Shown in pieces: positions 11,352 through 23,117 of a stretch of 64,000 nt of DNA; positions within the stretch are counted from its first letter, which is position 1; each line of letters begins with the position of its first letter. The stretch is from NCBI GenBank assembly GCA_035048485.1, contig CM068592.1, positions 29,820,001 to 29,884,000 of the forward strand, written 5' to 3'. The notes under the pieces are model-generated. The model was given only the letters and a program-made list of their open reading frames with translations. It searched no databases and had not been told where the DNA came from. The DNA comes from Pteria penguin (lineage: Eukaryota > Mollusca > Bivalvia > Pterioida > Pteriidae). The position numbers were made by a program, and so were the translations under genes.

Positions 11352-11660
11352 AGAAAAACTTAGAATGAAATAAAATCAAATGTGATCCATGCTATATTTC
11401 CAGAACACATACAAGAGTAACTGGTCTAGTATGAAATTTAATGAAAATAAATTCAGAAATATGCGATCCATGCTTTAATTTTAACACAAACCGTGATAGA
11501 TTCAGACTGATTGCTAATTACGACATTTTAGAAATATACACCTGATTGTATGTACACATATGTTACAAACAGTAATTGTTGTTGATACAGAAGGGGCGAC
11601 AACGACGTGCCTGACATCTACCCTTTTCAGTCAAATTTTGTCATAATGCAATATAGAATT
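11352..11660. other. AT-rich intergenic
   Basis: Nothing seen. Confidence 0.4.
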
Positions 11661-11667
11661 TATCAAC

Positions 11668-11841
11668 ATGGCAACTGGCGAGCAAACTGTCCGCGAGTTG
11701 TGCCGTTTGAATTTGCGTTTGTTGGTGCCTTTAAAAATGCTTGAAAGAAATGTCAAAGATCAAATGTCAGATGTCAAAAGGTTAGACATTATTTTACATG
11801 TTGGTACTTTACTTTACTCTGATTATCATCGGAATTTGTAG
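11668..11841 (+). other. 57-codon ORF in the left foldback arm
   Basis: ATG at 11668 to TAG at 11839. The product begins MATGEQTVRELCRLNLRLL, is leucine-, arginine- and lysine-rich, and is alpha-helix-like. No family recognised. The identical frame occurs in the right arm (12376-12549, minus). The third copy at about 12767 reads through TVRELCR and then stops early. It may be a captured exon fragment or chance. Confidence 0.25.
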
Positions 11842-12375
11842 GAAATACTGGTTGAAGCGGCTGCATTCTGACCGTCTTTTCTTACCTTAGGGGAAAGGGG
11901 AGTGAGACGATATATCAAAGCGGGGGTGGGGGTAGTTTTAAAAAGTCACTCTTCATGTAACACAGTGCCTGTGCTTTGATAGACTGAAGGCGTTAGATCG
12001 CCTTATTGTGAGAAGGGTGATCTTTACCGGGCAAAACTAAGGAACATATACAGGTAGTGCCACCTGACAATGGCTGATCTAATGTCTAATATCTGCCTCC
12101 CTGTGTTTGAAAGAAGAAAGAGGCGTAAAGCTGAAATATATGACAATATGCTTTAATTACTACCCTCACCCCTGCTTTGATATATCGTCTCGCTCCCCTT
12201 TCCCCTAAGGTAAGAAACGACGGTCAGAATGCAGCCACTTCAACACAGGCACTGTGTTACATGAAGAGTGACTTTTTAAAACTACCCCCACCCCCGCTTT
12301 GATATATCGTCTCACTCCCCTTTCCCCTAAGGTAAGAAAAGACGGTCAGAATGCAGCCGCTTCAACCAGTATTTC

Positions 12376-12549
12376 CTATAAATTCCGATGATAATCAGAG
12401 TAAAGTAAAGTACCAACATGTAAAATAATGTCTAACCTTTTGACATCTGACATTTGATCTTTGACATTTCTTTCAAGCATTTTTAAAGGCACCAACAAAC
12501 GCAAATTCAAACGGCACAACTCGCGGACAGTTTGCTCGCCAGTTGCCAT
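12376..12549 (-). other. 57-codon ORF in the right foldback arm
   Basis: Mirror copy of 11668-11841. The single base difference between arms is silent (TTG/TTA leucine before the stop). A further 11 in-frame codons extend upstream to an ATG at 12582, outside the arm. No recognised domain. Confidence 0.25.
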
Positions 12550-12766
12550 GTTGATACAACATCGGCAGGGTGTAAAAGACAAGATCAGTATAATGACAAG
12601 ATTGTCAGGATTGTGATAAAAAGTAATATTAAAGCCATAAAAATGGAATAAAGATTTAATGTTAATTTTGTTTTAGCCATACATTGAACTACTGCTCTCT
12701 AGCGTTATTCAAGCAAACACGGTAAAGTCCTATTATGCAAATAAACCTGTAATTGATTACTGCTGA

Positions 12767-13046
12767 GGAAACTGTCCGCGAGTTGTGTCGTTCGAATTTG
12801 CGTTTGTTGGCGTTTTAAACATACTTAAATGAAATTTTGAGGATAGATATCAAAAGGCTGGACATTATTTTACATGTTAGTACTTTATTTTTCTCTGATT
12901 ATTATCGGAACTTGTAGGAAATACTGGTTGAAGCGGCTGCATTCTGACCGTCGTTTCTTACCTTAGGGGAAAGGGGAACGAGACGATATATAAAGGAGGG
13001 GGGTTAGTTTTAAAAAGTCACTCTTTCATGTAACACAGTGCCTGTG
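12767..13046 (+). repeat. third, decayed copy of the foldback arm
   Basis: In direct orientation to the left arm, from GGAAACTGTCCGCGAGTTG to AACACAGTGCCTGTG. Many substitutions and small indels; lacks the first ~25 bp of the arm. Shows that the arm sequence is a dispersed or locally duplicated repeat. Confidence 0.85.
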
Positions 13047-14690
13047 ATCAAAGACTCAGTTTTCAACGTTACATCCCAGCGGTAAGGCGCACATTCGACA
13101 TGACCAAGACTTTCCTGCCGTATTCGTACCCAAGGCCTTGTCATCACAAGTCAAACTCGCTGATGTCAGAGCTTGAATAATGAAAACTTGTAACACTTCA
13201 CAGATCAATTAGATCATATTCAATTGATATATCTGAATATCAGACCGTTAATATAAAATAAAAGAATGATATTATACACTCCCCTTACCGGAGCAACTAA
13301 TTGCCCCCACCCCCACCCCACCCCTTCCTCGCACATGATGCTACATATTATAACACTGACCTTGTTTATTACACACTCCTAAAACACACTATATATCATG
13401 CCTCCGTGCCAAGGTGAGCTGCCCATGTCGTCGTTATGCAAAATAAAAACAAGCATGTTTAAGAACTGAAGAAACGGTGACGTAAATAATGTTATTGACA
13501 TTATAAACTTTTCCTATTCATGTTATTGCATATAAAATTTGAGGTATTCACTAACGAAGTCAAAGGCATATTCACGACTCGTTCAAAGCACCCACAATGC
13601 GCCCTTTGTTGAAAAAACGGTGCATTAAATCTTTATATTTGATCTGAAATTTTATTTACAAAGTAAGTATATGAAATATTTCGACTGAATTGCGAAAAAG
13701 GTGTAGGTTTAGGATCTGATTTGATGGTTGAGAAATACTTTATTTTTCGCTTGGTAATTAAAAACGTAGGGTATTACGTATGTAATTGTAAGAGAGCGAG
13801 AGATTAATACTACGTTGAAAAGTTCCTAGGTATTATTTTTCTTTATACTCACATTTAAATCTTTAAACTGAATAATGTAGAAAACTTTGATTTCAAGTCC
13901 AAACCCCAATTAAATATAAATAAAAACGTTTTAGATGTGTGGAAAAGGTGTAGATGTTTATGAAGGGAGGCTTCTGTTCAGTAAAAACAAAGCAAATGAG
14001 TCGTTGTCTCTCGAGGTCTTCCGATTAATCCGGAAACGGGCTGAGCAGGTGAAAAGTAAATCACCTTATCCAAGTTTTAAATATACACCTTTTTGTTACA
14101 AATAAGCTTTCATCAAAGGGCGTCCCCATTAAAAATTAAAAAAAACAAACAAACAAACAAAAGCAAAAAAAAAACAAACAAACAAACAAACAAACAAAAA
14201 ACCCAACTTTAGATCTATCCGTGTACATTGTCTCCTGTCTATAACAACAACACAACATTTACGAAAATACACATTTTAAACATAAAGACCAGTTCACGAA
14301 TATAATAGAATTGGGTTTATAGATAGGATTGAAGGAAAAAAGGAAAGTTATTTCCCAGCTGTATTTAAGAAATATCTTTCACTTATTGATTAATACGAAA
14401 ATCTCTCTCTCTCTCTCTCTCTCCAAATAGCTTTTAATCTAAGGAGCTATATTTTACGCTTTTGCCCTCAGTAAACACCGTAATTGACTCTCTCTGTTTA
14501 TACTTAGAGTTCCATAAAAGCAAATCCACCTACTAGTTTAGCCACCGAGGGCGTCTTTCAGATAGAGAAAACTGAGGTCGCATATATAGCTACCTCGCTG
14601 CTTACAGGTTTGAGGAGGGTCCCTAGTGCAGGTCTGAATTTCTCAGTACGAGTGGTCAGCCCCCTTAACCAGTGTTATTTTGGGGGGTTT
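13047..14690. other. intergenic with simple repeats
   Basis: (CAAA)n-like tracts at about 14138-14200 and (CT)n at 14402-14423. A C-rich patch lies near 13303-13325. No gene supported. Confidence 0.5.
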
Positions 14691-14702
14691 TTTATTAGGG
14701 TT

Positions 14703-14790
14703 TCTGTGCAATGCACCAAGCGGACGACGTCATCATATACGGGTATTAATCTTGGCGTGACGTAAAACAAACAAACAAATAAACAAACCT
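14703..14790 (+). mobile_element. SINE 3'-end fragment
   Basis: GCAATGCACCAAGCGGACG, ATATACGGG and GGCGTGACGTAAAACAAAC are the reverse complement of the tail half of the SINE at 27015-27297, ending in an (AAAC)n-type tail. The tRNA-like head is missing. Confidence 0.6.
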
Positions 14791-15221
14791 ACTTTTGCCT
14801 GCATAAAATAAGAAGTGTAGTAAGTTCTCTTAAGAAATAATTATTTAAAAACAGCAATATGGACGACGAGAAATTGAATACACATTTTTACACGTACTTT
14901 CGCTCGTTTTCACATAATCACTTATGTCGGGTAACACGATTCTCTCTTTCATCCGTCATGTATCTTTTATCTGATATAAAGAAGGCTAATTTGCATTTCG
15001 AAAAAGATTTCTAAATTAATCAATCACTGCTATATCGCTTGATGTTTTATTTGGCAAAACAGTATTTTATTCACTGAAGTTTTTACTTAAAGTAAGTTTT
15101 ATTTACATTAATTTTCTAAGAGAAATTGACTTACATTAAAGTCATAAATCTATTGAAATGGGTTTAAAAAAAGGTTTTATATATATGTTAAAAGCCTTCT
15201 TATGTATCCATATTTTTTCAT
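14791..15221. other. AT-rich intergenic
   Basis: Nothing seen. Confidence 0.4.
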
Positions 15222-16032
15222 AATTATTAAAGATGTCGTATGTCTATAATTGTGAACATTTATAGTTGTGAAATATGGGGCTTACATTCTGCTCCTGATC
15301 TAGAAAAAGTTCATTTAGACTATTGGAAAAATAGTTTAGGTGTAAAAAGGTCTACACCAAACTGTATGGTATATTGTGAACTAGGCAGACTTCCGTTGAT
15401 TTGTTTTAGAAAATTAAGAATTATAAGATATTGGCTGAAGCTCTTAAAAACTAATAACTGTATCTTAAAATCATCTATGGATCACCTATATCAGGAATAT
15501 TATCAAGATCCAAATTGTAGAAACTGGATCGCTAATGTACATAGTATTTTATCTGAAATTGGTATGAGTGATGTTTTTACATATTGTGGTGATCTAGATA
15601 TAAAACGTATATGTAATGTTAAACAACGGCTTACTGATATCTATAAACAGTCTGTAATTGGTGATATAGACGATTCATCTAAATGTTTCTTGTATGGACA
15701 TATTGTTGATAGTGTAAATTTGCAAAGTTATTTGTTTAAACCTATATACAATCAATATAAAAAATACATCTGTAAGTTAAGACTTTCTTTACACTGCTTA
15801 TCAACTGAGATTGGTAGATGTGTCTAGAACACTCTCTCCATTATGTAAAATTGACGTCAAAGACGAATTTCATTTCATGCTTAAATGTCTCGCTTTGAGA
15901 GTAAAACTTTTAAAAAGATATTATTATCATCGCCCCTCTGTCTTCAGATTAACTCAACTGCTGAGTTCCCAAAATGTAAAACAACCGAGAAACATCGGTA
16001 AATCTATTAAACAAGCCTTTTCAATAAGATAA
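15222..16032 (+). mobile_element. 5'-truncated non-LTR retrotransposon (LINE), C-terminal end of the reverse-transcriptase ORF
   Basis: A 195-codon frame (15240-15827) contains CEIWGLHSAPDLEKVH and LGVKRSTPNCMVYCELGRLP. This is a conserved post-RT region of LINE polyproteins that is common in molluscan genomes. The reading shifts frame at about 15815 into a second frame ending at 16032. That frame has a knuckle-like PLCKIDVKDEFHFMLKC and the terminal SIKQAFSIR. The RT palm and endonuclease are absent. The frameshift and 5' truncation make it a dead copy. It is of the same type as 21120-22560. Clade (CR1/L2/RTE-like) not resolved. Confidence 0.85.
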
Positions 16033-16286
16033 ATGTATGAAAATTTGAAATTTTGTATTATTATGTCTGTTATATTATTCATAATTATACATATATATAT
16101 TTATATATTACATGTATATGATATACTTGTACTTGACCTTGATGTGTGTTTGTATGTGTACTTAATGTCTTTCTGTGTATATATCTATATGCTGTATGGC
16201 ATTTGGGTAATAAACTATACTAGACTGTAATTGTTTAACTTGGGTGTCGTCTTTTATTATAGCATGCCCGTATTAAACAATTCAAA

Positions 16287-16322
16287 AGTGTGTATGTGTG
16301 TGTGTGTGTGTGGGGGGGGGGG
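16287..16322. repeat. (TG)n with G10 tract
   Basis: TGTGTG repeats followed by a run of about ten G. Confidence 0.9.
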
Positions 16323-16430
16323 TCCAAACTTGTAAACTCAAAACAAAATTTGCAATATGATGCACTGTTTTCAGCCACGTTTTGTGCCAAGTAGTCTTGC
16401 TTGAATAGTATAGAGCTAGACACTGACCAT

Positions 16431-16612
16431 AGGCCGATCTAGAATTTTTGAGAGGGGAATTGCAACCTGCAATGACTACTATTTTCCACTATTCAGTTTG
16501 GAAAGGGGGGGGGGTGGTATTGCGGCCTTAAAATGGCCAAAAATAACCTTTTGGGGGAAATATTTTCCGACCAAATGGGGGTTGTAATCCTCCATCAAAC
16601 TCTGCCAATGGC
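16431..16612. mobile_element. MITE-like element, GGCGGATC-ended family, copy 2
   Basis: Starts AGGCCGATCTAGAATTTTTG and ends near AACTCTGCCAATGG. The interior shares GGAAAGGGGG, AAAATGGCCAAAAAT and TTTTCCGACCAAA with 3202-3395. Confidence 0.55.
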
Positions 16613-17222
<610 letters not shown>

Positions 17223-17278
17223 TCTCTATAATGAGATGTAATGAGATACATGTATACTCTAATAATGAAATTCCTCCC

Positions 17279-17413
17279 AGGCGCGAATCCAGAAATTTAG
17301 TCGAGAGTCCACCCATGTTTTGTGTATAAAATTGATTATTTTACATCGAAAAATAACAGCAAAAGTAATTTTCGTCGAATCTGAGGGTGGGTCCACCCCT
17401 CTGGATCTGCGCT
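17279..17413. mobile_element. MITE-like element, GGCGGATC-ended family, copy 3
   Basis: Left end AGGCGCGAATCCAGAAATTT and right end CCTCTGGATCTGCGCTTGCC are imperfect inverted repeats. The interior GGTGGGTCCACCC is palindromic. About 135 bp, no coding capacity. Confidence 0.5.
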
Positions 17414-17756
17414 TGCCTCCACTGTCCACGTACCTCAACACAACACAACAAACTCTACGGCATATATTAAGGAGAATATGGTTTGCCTTAAGCTGCAGTC
17501 AAACATGTAAGATTGCCTTACAGGAATATATGTTGTGTTTTTAGTTTTTACTTTTCAAAACATTTATATAGTGTTATATACTAGTAGTTATATATACATG
17601 TGTATATAGCTACTTTATTGGCGTTTATATATAGTTAGTATAATATATATAGTTAATTAACGTTCAACCCATCAAATCTGCATATCTAAAACATCCGACG
17701 CACAAAATTAAACTTAAGGTATTTGACTTACGAAACACATGATATAAATACCAGGG
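17414..17756. other. AT-rich intergenic
   Basis: Runs of TATATA and TTAATTAA; nothing else seen. Confidence 0.4.
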
Positions 17757-17958
17757 TCCGGCGCCATAAACTGAGAATATACCTAAGTCAAATATTTAAT
17801 TTCAATTTATTCCATTATCAATACTCATGTAGAATGGTTTATTTCTATTTATCAATAGAATAAAACTAAATAAAATCCAAATCCCAGTTATTAATTCATT
17901 GATAAAGAGAAGAATATGAAATTATGACTTAAGTATATTCTCAGTTTATGGCGCCGGA
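17757..17958. mobile_element. MITE with 25-bp perfect terminal inverted repeats
   Basis: The left terminus at 17757-17781 (TCCGGCGCCATAAACTGAGA and five more bases) is the exact inverse of 17934-17958. The inverse match continues nine bp further with one mismatch (CCTAAGTCA against TGACTTAAG). Total 202 bp, AT-rich interior, no coding. No clear target-site duplication. A solo end of the same family is at 11279-11351. Confidence 0.85.
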
Positions 17959-18120
17959 TCTAAATATTCAGTCTAATTTATTATATGATGCATTTTTAGT
18001 ATATAATTAAGTCTGAGTGACGTTGAATCAATTTCAGTTTACTGAAAAGTCTCTCTTGAAAATTTTACCAGTTTAATTAACATCATGTCATCTTAAGTGA
18101 ATTGATAGATAAGTTCGTGT

Positions 18121-18177
<57 letters not shown>

Positions 18178-20473
18178 AGAAAAAAAATAGTCTTAAGAAC
18201 CAAGTATAACGTAATTTTGCAAAATTGGTATTTTATGATAGAGCTGTGCTTCAGTTCTTTTTTGGTCTGTTTTATATTAAACATTTCTAAAATACTTTAT
18301 TGCTATCCAATGCTGACTAGAAAGTATGATTTCAATAACTTTCACGAAATATATTATCTTTAATTAGATTATGAGAAACATTGTTGCTTGATGCAATTAT
18401 AAATTTCCTTTAACTTTGATGATATGGGTAAAATTCACCGAAATAGTTAATGTGGAATGAAAATTACAAAAGTACGACATTAAAACTGTTTATAAAACAA
18501 AGATTTACCGATTTGAAAAAGGAAATGAAATCCAAGAAGATTCTTCAATCATTTTCAAAATCATAAAGATCAGAGAGATAACGTCAATAGACATATTCTT
18601 TGCATATATAAGTCAAAGGCGAGACCGGAAGTACAATTAATGAGACCAATTTACGGCACGTCGTAATTGTGTTTGACGTTGTATACCGTAATTTTCCGAT
18701 CATGAAACGATTTTATTTTTTTTCTTGAATGAATTACAGAGCACGTGCATCTTTTTATGTTATATTGGGTCCTGGAAATGTTATTTATATTCACGCACGT
18801 GCATTCATATTCGTGTGAAAATAAGAGGCTATTAACATATATACGTCTTGATCGAAATTTCTTGAAATAAAATGGAATTCGACACTTGACTCTGTAGAGT
18901 ATAAGATTCCGTTTTCAGGAAGTCTTTGGACATAGCGTTCCTGTACAACAGCTGTAAGCAATAATTCTACTGGAAATATGAATCAATTAAGCAATCTTTA
19001 AAGAGTTGAACTGAACTTCATCATTCCGAAGTGCTTTGCCATATTCATTATGTGAATATCAATTCAGGATCGCGATCAGAGATACTGACGGTACGCTATA
19101 TGCATATGCACATGACTTGGTATATGTCTTGTAAGAGTATCCAACCAGTCTCAGTTTTAAGATTAATTCATTGGCCGCCCAGTCCTTAGGCTTTTTATTG
19201 AAGGGTGGCATCTGGAAGTCGCAGAAAATCATACCCCATGTAACATTGTCGCCCATATTTAGACAAACCTATATGAGGCGGTTTAATGATGGAAATAAAT
19301 TCAATCTAACAAAAGATTTCAGTCCTGCAAGTCTAAAACCGTCACCCCCCCCCCCCCCCCAAAAAAATAAGCGCAACAATCGTTGTAGTTTTTGTGTGCA
19401 GTTGTTTAAACTATCGACAAACCAAGCCTTCCGTAAATCAGCTTTCATCAATGAAATTGTTTTAATTCAATCATATTTTTTATTATTATTCATGGAGAGT
19501 GTTTACTGCAGAATGCGCAGGATCTTGTAACGCGCTTGCACAGCTTTTTGTTTTCACTTTTACAGGCCTCTACCGAAAGCAGTTATCACAAATTTGCAGA
19601 TATATCATAGTTCGTTCGTTTTGACTTATAACACCAGTTTTACTTTGCACTGGTTAGTCAAGATCAATAGTTACCAATCTTTATTCAGATATTGGGAGAA
19701 ATATCTTGATTACTTTAATTTTTCAAAAAGAACAATTTAATGCAATATTGAAAATCCAATGACAGCGGTATAAATCAATTCTTTCCAAATTTAAATGTTC
19801 TGTAAATTAAGGTTTAAACAGATATAATATTTAAAAAAGATAATGTGTACCTTTTCATCTTACAGTTAGTACATACTTATAGTGCCTTTACTTTCTGTAT
19901 TATTACACACAATAGGGGACATGTCGATATTAATACATTGACTATCAATTTGAGGTATGTTAAATCGGCGATAAAATTCAGTCACCAATTCTAATACAAC
20001 GTCAGATAATAATTATTACTAAATGCCAGGAAACATGTTATCTAAAATATTACATTTTCGTGATGGACATTGGTCAGATTACTCTGCTGTCCGGAGACAT
20101 TCTGATACGTCTTGCCACTTTTATTATTCCTTGCTAAACATAACTGCTGGGAATTCTCACAATAATAGGAAATTTGCAGGTGTCCGATTTCATTTTATTG
20201 TGTGTCCTATAAGATTAGCAAGTTAAGTTTAATTGTACTTGGGGGGGGGGGGGGATTATGATTCAGGTGTTTATACTGTTATATTCCACAAAAATAAATG
20301 CATATATCAAAATAAATAAGTAATGTATTGTAAAACTATAGTTTAAATTAAAGAAAAATTTTGAGTACGGAACGTATTCTCGAAGTTTATGAGATAGTAC
20401 CCTGATTTTTCATACCAATGTGTTGATCTAATTCATGTTTAAAAATATCTGCTCAATGGCTGTTGTCAAACTT
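17959..20473. other. intergenic
   Basis: (TG)n at 18117-18172, C15A7 at about 19347-19369, G13 at about 20241-20253. Short frames at 19059-19256 and 19171-19530 have no recognisable motif. Confidence 0.5.
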
Positions 20474-20736
20474 CTTTTATGCTCCCGGAATGAAATGGGG
20501 GGGGGCCTCGAATTTTTGGCCTGTCTTTTTGGCAAAAACTTTAACCTTCGCCATAACTTTTGAACCGTGATACATAAATGCTTCATATTTGGCATGTACA
20601 CTCCACGAATAAAGCCCTTTCAAATTACATCAAGGTCATTAACACGGTGACCTTGATTGTGACCTTTGACCTACATATCAAACTTTGCCTTATTCGAACT
20701 TTGTTGTCATCGGGAGCATTCGTGTTTCACAAACAC
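20474..20736 (-). repeat. dispersed repeat carrying nuclear-receptor half-sites, copy A
   Basis: In inverted orientation to 26700-26962: starts TTTTATGCTCCCGGAATGAA, then AACTTTAACCTTCGCCATAA, and ends in the hairpin GTGTTTCACAAACAC. Within 43 bp it holds TCAAGGTCA (20630-20638), TGACCTTGA (20648-20656) and TGACCTTTGACCT (20660-20672). By established motif knowledge these are an extended monomer site, its inverse and a perfect DR1. Confidence 0.75.
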
Positions 20737-21034
20737 AAAACACATTTTCTTCATTTCTTTTTAAATTTTTTAAACACCGAAAACGACATTACAAAAATAG
20801 TCCATTGTATTACAGCTAGGGTACCGACTTAGGACGGTTAACTAAAGTACCAAACGTCACTCAGTTGGTCTGCTTAACCGGTTTACGTATAAATTTCAAT
20901 ATTTTTGTGGGCATTATCATTCCCTTTTGTACCTATGAACTTTGTGTACAGTTTGTGAAATAAAGTTAGTCATTAGACTGACCGTTTTGGAATTTTATTC
21001 GGTCCAATTCTACGCCATGCAAGAGAGATAGCAA

Positions 21035-21090
<56 letters not shown>

Positions 21091-21110
21091 CAAGAACACA
21101 TACCAGGGTA
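20737..21110. other. intergenic with (TC)n(TG)n
   Basis: A microsatellite at 21034-21089 abuts the LINE fragment. Nothing else seen. Confidence 0.5.
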
Positions 21111-21119
21111 AATTGAAAT

Positions 21120-22560
21120 CAATTATGATGATGTAAATTCCGCAGTATATGAAGAACTTGATATTGATACTACCATTCATGAAATCGAATATGCTATAAA
21201 ACATCTGTCTACTAATAAAAGTCCTGCTGAAGAATGTATGATTGATGAAATTTTCACTAATTGTCAAGAACTTTTATTACCATCGTTACATACTATGTTT
21301 AATGCTATTTTCAAGTCTGAGTTTTTTTTCCCCAGTAGCATGGTATAAAGACCGTATTGTACCCGTTTTTAAAAAAGGTGATAAAAGTGACCCTATTAAT
21401 TGTATTGCAATTGTTAGTTTCCTGGGCAAGCTATTCACCACAGTTTTAAATAAAAGGTTGCTTGATTTGGATAAAGAAAATGATATTATTACTGGTGCTC
21501 AGTTTGGATTTAAAACTGGTCTAGGTACAACCAATGCGATTTTCATTTTATATTTTTCACTTATCAATCGTATTTTAAAAAATAAAAAACGTGTATATTG
21601 CTGTGTTGTTGATTACAAAAAGGCATTTGATTATGTTGACAGAGCTTACCTATGGTCAAAACTTATTAGAATTGGTATACAGGGCAAAATGTTTGTATTA
21701 TAAAATCCCTGTATGATAATGTTAAAACATGTATAAAACATAATGGTATTCGGCCTATTGCAATGGGAGGTAATGTCCCCGATTTTATCCTCTGTATATT
21801 AAAGACTTTGAATCATATTTTGTATGTTATAATTGTCCATCTATAGAAATAAAATTAATTTATTTATTTATATTGATGTACGCTGATGATACTGTTTTCA
21901 TTTCTGAATCTACTGAAGGTTTACAGAAAATGCTTGTTGCTCTCAAAAATTACACAAATGACTGGCACTTGACTGATAATGTAGATAAAACGAACCTCTT
22001 GTATTTAGAAATGGTGTTATATTACGTCACAGTGAATCTTGGTCATATGATGATACTGAAATTCAAATCGTTGACCAATTTAATTACCTTGGTATGCTGT
22101 TTAATTATAATGGAAAAATCAACATCACTCAAAAACATTTTGCGGACTAAAGAGGAAAAGCTCTTTTTGCTATTAATTGTAGTTTTAAAATTTGTAATTT
22201 TGATGTTGAAACTAAGCTGGCCGTTTTTGATACCTACGTAAATAGTATTCCTAGCTATGCCTCAGAGATACGGAGATTCCACAAGGCCCCGGATGTTGAA
22301 AAGGTACACATTTCTTTTTGCAAAGCTTCTCTTGGTGTTAAGAACATGTTTTAATATTGTTTATTTCGAGCTAGGAAGATTTCCTTTACTAATTAAGAGA
22401 AAATTGCGTATATTCAAATTGGCTTAAATTGCGCAATGCTGACATCTGTATTTTAAAATCCTGCTACAATGATTTAGTAGAGTCTAATGGATTATGGTAC
22501 TCAAATTTATATAATGTGTCACCTTGGCCTAGCATATCTAGTTGACGACTTTTTACCTGA
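21120..22560 (+). mobile_element. degenerate non-LTR retrotransposon, reverse-transcriptase region
   Basis: The reading starts at about 21122 with an RT fingers segment (HEIEYAIKHLSTNKSPAE). It shifts frame in a T8 run near 21322 into RIVPVFKKGDKSDP, then GAQFGFKTGLGTTNAI and CCVVDYKKAFDYVDRAYLW. Coding is broken at about 21700. It resumes with the catalytic box MYADDTVFISE at about 21876, and in a further frame with the thumb piece FNYLGMLFNYNGK near 22080. The C-terminal EKVHISFCKASLGVKN matches the element at 15222-16032. At least four frame breaks and an internal deletion before the YADD box make it a pseudo-element. Confidence 0.92.
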
Positions 22561-23117
22561 TAAAACTTGTATCAAATTAATTGAATAAAACTATATGATA
22601 TATTCAAATATTGGCTCACTCAAATATGTTTAACTGTACATTAAAATTAAAAATTACAAATGGTTACGGATTAACACTTTTTAACATATAGTAATAAAAT
22701 CGTTTAGAGCGATGTAGGTTATATAATTCCTCGAAATATCACTTCGTATATAATATATATGATATCCTTGTAGCTTAATGAATGTACTATTATATGAGAT
22801 AATATATACATGTATCTAGTTTTTAAAGTGTTCTTTATGTGAGGTTATAACGGAATGAAATTACAATTTGGTCTAGTTTTGACATTTTCACACTCTGGGG
22901 GTTTTTTTTATTATTATTTATTTTTTTTTTTTTAACTTTGAATGACATCACAAAATAAATCCAAAGAAGGTTATAGCTTCATCATGAAGTTGTAGATAAG
23001 TTATATGTAGATTACAATTCATCATCACTGCCTTGATTATAAAAAAAAACATTATATCTCCGTGCAAAGTCACTTGTCTGGATAAGCTAAGGGTTTGAGA
23101 ATGAAGCCCACTGCATA
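22561..23117. other. AT-rich intergenic
   Basis: T-rich tract at about 22901-22934; nothing else seen. Confidence 0.4.

Larger units (their letters stand above)
11661..12556. repeat. large foldback: 313-bp inverted repeat with a 270-bp spacer
   Basis: The left arm at 11661-11973 (from TATCAACATGGCAACTGGCG to CACAGTGCCTGTG) is inverted at 12244-12556. The arms are equal in length and I find one mismatch (11838 G against A in the other arm). The 270-bp spacer also contains a partial copy, in right-arm orientation, of the middle of the arm (about 12155-12242, TATATCGTCTCGCTCCCC). Near-identity implies a recent origin or gene conversion. The transcript could form a long double-stranded RNA. Confidence 0.92.

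Noticed and set aside
19059..19256. 65-codon minus frame beginning MGDNVTWGMIFCDFQMPP
   Set aside because: Reads protein-like at the start but matches nothing I recognise and lacks splice context.
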